This document shows positions 5,419-7,020 of a DNA stretch of 7,020 nucleotides, piece by piece. Made by a program: the position numbers and the translations under genes. The notes below the pieces were generated by a model. That model saw nothing but the letters and a program-made list of their open reading frames with translations, searched no databases and had not been told where the DNA came from. The stretch is from Chlamydiota bacterium (lineage in GTDB: Bacteria > Auribacterota > UBA3054 > B51-G9). Numbering within the stretch: position 1 is the stretch's first letter; every line of letters starts with the position of its first letter. The DNA is taken from contig QMOL01000151.1 of assembly GCA_003648225.1 (NCBI GenBank), positions 1 through 7,020 of the forward strand, given 5' to 3'.

Positions 5419-6738
5419 ATGATTATAAATATGAAAAAATCAGAAACTTTACAAAAAAAAATACAAAATAAATCCGCTAAAATCGCCGTCGTGGGACTCG
5501 GTTACGTAGGCTTGCCACTCGCTGTTGAATTTGCCAATGCAGGTTTTGATGTTACCGGAATTGACGTTAGTGCCGATAAAGTGAAAAAAATTAATAAAGG
5601 GCAGAATTATATCGATGATGTTGATAGCAAATTAATGAAATCACTTGTGAAATCAGGTAAACTTATCGCGACAACCAACTTCGCAACTATGAAAAAAATC
5701 GATTGCGTGTCAATCTGTGTGCCAACTCCTCTCGGCAAAACAGGCGACCCGGATATCTCTTATATGCTCGCCGCCCGCGACGCGATCCTTCCTCACGTAA
5801 AATCACCGCTACTTTTCGTACTTGAAAGCACAACTTACCCAGGCAGCACAAATGAACTTATTATTCCATTAATGGAAGAAAAAGGTTTGAAAGTCGGTGA
5901 AGATGTTTTTATCGCTTTCTCACCTGAACGTGTTGACCCCGGTAACCCGGTTTACCAAACTCACAATACGCCTAAAGTTGTTGGTGGAGTTACAAAAACA
6001 TGCACTAAAATTGCCGCGGAACTTTATAGCACCGTAATAGAAAAAATAATTCCTGTCTCTTCGTGCACTGCTGCCGAAATGACAAAGCTTCTCGAAAATA
6101 CTTTCAGAAGTATTAATATCGGTCTCGCAAATGAAATCGCCATTATGTGCAAATATCTTGATGTCGATGTGTGGGAAGTTATTAATGCCGCGGCAACAAA
6201 ACCATTCGGCTTTATGCCGTTTTATCCGGGACCGGGGCTCGGAGGACATTGTATTCCTATCGACCCGTTGTACCTTTCCTGGAAATTGAAAACTCTCGAT
6301 TATAAGGCGCGGTTTATCGAACTCGCCGATGAAGTTAATTCTTCAATGCCGGAATATGTTATCGCGTTGATCAGTGATGCACTTAACGACAAAGCAAAAT
6401 CAATTAAAAAATCTAAAATCCTTATTCTTGGAATGGCTTATAAAAAAGATATTGATGATCTGCGTGAATCTCCCGCACTTGATGTTTACGAGTATCTTGA
6501 AAGTCGCGGCGCGAAAGTAAGTTATCATGACCCTTACGTTCCCCAGTTCAAATGGGACGGTGGAATTATCAAATCGAAAGTGTACAGCGATAAACTTATC
6601 AAATCACAGGATTGTGTTGTCATTTTAACCGCTCATTCAAATATTGATTATAAAGCAGTAGTCAAAAACGCCAAACTTGTTGTTGATACTCGCAACGCGA
6701 CGCAAGGAATTAAAAATAAGAAGATTGTGAAGTTGTAA
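5419..6738 (+). CDS. Nucleotide-sugar 6-dehydrogenase, WbpA/WecC-type
   Basis: An NAD-dependent enzyme that oxidises C6 of a UDP-sugar to a uronic acid in two steps in the cytoplasm. The 439 residues show the UDPG/MGDP dehydrogenase plan: Rossmann loop GLGYVGLPLA (26-35), VPTPLG (101-106), ESTTYPGST (136-144), FSPERVDPGN (167-176), PKVVGG (185-190), AAEMTKLLENTFR (218-230) with K223 and N227 in the active-site region, PGPGLGGHCIPIDP (270-283) with catalytic C278, and a C-terminal domain with GMAYKKDIDDLRESPALDV (338-356). GHCIPIDP rather than GGSCFPKD argues for the UDP-GlcNAc/UDP-HexNAc subgroup, so activity on UDP-glucose is unproven. ATGs at 5419 and 5431 are both possible starts; neither has a Shine-Dalgarno, and the shorter form (435 residues) keeps every motif. 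Downstream of uxs, it probably serves surface-glycan precursor synthesis. Confidence 0.93.
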   Translation: MIINMKKSETLQKKIQNKSAKIAVVGLGYVGLPLAVEFANAGFDVTGIDVSADKVKKINKGQNYIDDVDSKLMKSLVKSGKLIATTNFATMKKIDCVSICVPTPLGKTGDPDISYMLAARDAILPHVKSPLLFVLESTTYPGSTNELIIPLMEEKGLKVGEDVFIAFSPERVDPGNPVYQTHNTPKVVGGVTKTCTKIAAELYSTVIEKIIPVSSCTAAEMTKLLENTFRSINIGLANEIAIMCKYLDVDVWEVINAAATKPFGFMPFYPGPGLGGHCIPIDPLYLSWKLKTLDYKARFIELADEVNSSMPEYVIALISDALNDKAKSIKKSKILILGMAYKKDIDDLRESPALDVYEYLESRGAKVSYHDPYVPQFKWDGGIIKSKVYSDKLIKSQDCVVILTAHSNIDYKAVVKNAKLVVDTRNATQGIKNKKIVKL

Positions 6739-6751
6739 GGAAATTCATAGT

Positions 6752-6839
6752 CCCGAAAAATTACAAATCTTTGATTTGTCTAATTTTACGAGGATGCTCG
6801 GAATGGTTGTAAAATCAAAGATTTTGACCATTTCGGCAT
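6752..6839. repeat. Two back-to-back long imperfect hairpins (88 bp)
   Basis: Hairpin 1 (6752-6793) has the core CAAATC-TTT-GATTTG, extended by AAAATTA/TAATTTT and CG/CC pairs with small bulges, about 17 pairs. Hairpin 2 (6794-6839) has the core AAAATC-AAA-GATTTT, extended by GGAATGGT/ACCATTTC and ATGC/GCAT, about 19 pairs including one G-T. They abut exactly. The 13-bp core AAATCTTTGATTT of the first is the reverse complement of the core of the second, so the halves look like diverged inverted copies. It lies 13 bp after the dehydrogenase stop, with no T-tail. It may be a small non-autonomous repeat or a structured 3' end. Confidence 0.6.
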
Positions 6840-6896
6840 TTGTAGAGTGATAGTTGGTAGTTATTTGCAAATTTTGCCGATCCTTCTTCAATGGAG

Positions 6897-6916
6897 GGAC
6901 GTTGTCCCCAACGTCC
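6897..6916 (+). repeat. 8-bp perfect hairpin just before the last ORF
   Basis: GGACGTTG-TCCC-CAACGTCC is a perfect 8-bp stem with a 4-nt loop. An alternative smaller stem, GGGAC-GTT-GTCCC (6896-6908), excludes it. It ends 11 nt before the ATG at 6928, and a GGAGGG tract (6893-6898) sits at its 5' foot. No T-run follows. Its GC-rich arms contrast with the AT-rich spacer. The rest of 6840-6892 holds only a minor palindrome, GCAAATTTTGC (6867-6877). Confidence 0.6.
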
Positions 6917-6927
6917 TAAATATAAAT

Positions 6928-7020
6928 ATGATAAAAGCAATCTTAATATTCTTAATAGTTTTTGAAATGATTCTAATTGCCGGTCTTTTTTCGCACATAT
7001 TCATTAACAGAAGGGAGCAT
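6928..7020 (+). CDS. Start of a membrane-anchored protein of unknown function (cut by window edge)
   Basis: The ATG at 6928 opens a frame that runs to the window end, 31 codons. The peptide starts MIKAILIFLIVFEMILIAG and continues LFSHIFINRREH: one hydrophobic segment of about 25 residues followed by a positively charged patch, as in a membrane anchor or the first helix of a polytopic protein. No family can be named from this part. It follows the dehydrogenase by 189 bp on the same strand, so an envelope or polysaccharide role is possible but unproven. No Shine-Dalgarno stands at normal distance; a GGAGGG tract lies before the hairpin at 6897-6916. Confidence 0.5.
   Translation, partial: MIKAILIFLIVFEMILIAGLFSHIFINRREH

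Noticed and set aside
5920..6249. 109-codon open frame on the minus strand
   Set aside because: It is antisense to conserved motifs of the dehydrogenase and has no recognisable domain or ribosome-binding site.
6752..6793. Intrinsic terminator after the dehydrogenase
   Set aside because: The stem is AT-rich and is not followed by a T-run, so the classic terminator pattern is missing.

Overview
The window is AT-rich, densely coded bacterial DNA with ordinary housekeeping and envelope-sugar genes. A heptosyltransferase-type glycosyltransferase points to a Gram-negative (LPS-type) envelope. The short palindromes in most gene spacers remind me of uncultured lineages near Omnitrophota or the PVC group, but this is a weak guess and no marker in the window fixes the phylum.

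Layout. The left quarter is transcribed leftward: cysteinyl-tRNA synthetase (cysS, start corrected to 1877), then an unannotated 35-codon ORF whose ATG overlaps the cysS stop (TAATG), then the 5' two-thirds or so of thymidylate kinase (tmk), cut by the window edge at base 1. A spacer of about 180 bp separates this from a rightward series: a stand-alone NifU-type Fe-S scaffold (2058-2282), a GT9 heptosyltransferase (2338-3375), 4-hydroxy-tetrahydrodipicolinate reductase dapB (3485-4282), UDP-glucuronate decarboxylase uxs (4336-5271), a nucleotide-sugar 6-dehydrogenase of the WbpA/WecC type (5419-6738), and the start of a membrane-anchored protein (6928 to the right edge).

How the genes fit together. 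The GT9 enzyme, UDP-glucuronate decarboxylase and nucleotide-sugar dehydrogenase belong to surface-polysaccharide or LPS synthesis. DapB feeds diaminopimelate into peptidoglycan and lysine. The leftward group serves translation and dTTP synthesis. The dehydrogenase's active-site motif is of the UDP-HexNAc type rather than the classical UDP-glucose type, so it is not certain that it supplies the decarboxylase next to it.

I find no phage, CRISPR, toxin-antitoxin or other clear novel system. The unexplained content is in the spacers: two back-to-back long hairpins that look like diverged inverted copies (6752-6839), two 20-nt hairpins each ending exactly 11 nt before a start codon (2307-2326 and 6897-6916), a 13-bp perfect inverted repeat around a TATAAT box ahead of dapB, a TTCGTGAAA-type repeat and inverted repeat ahead of the dehydrogenase, a degenerate heptad repeat upstream of cysS, and a palindrome inside the 35-codon ORF.
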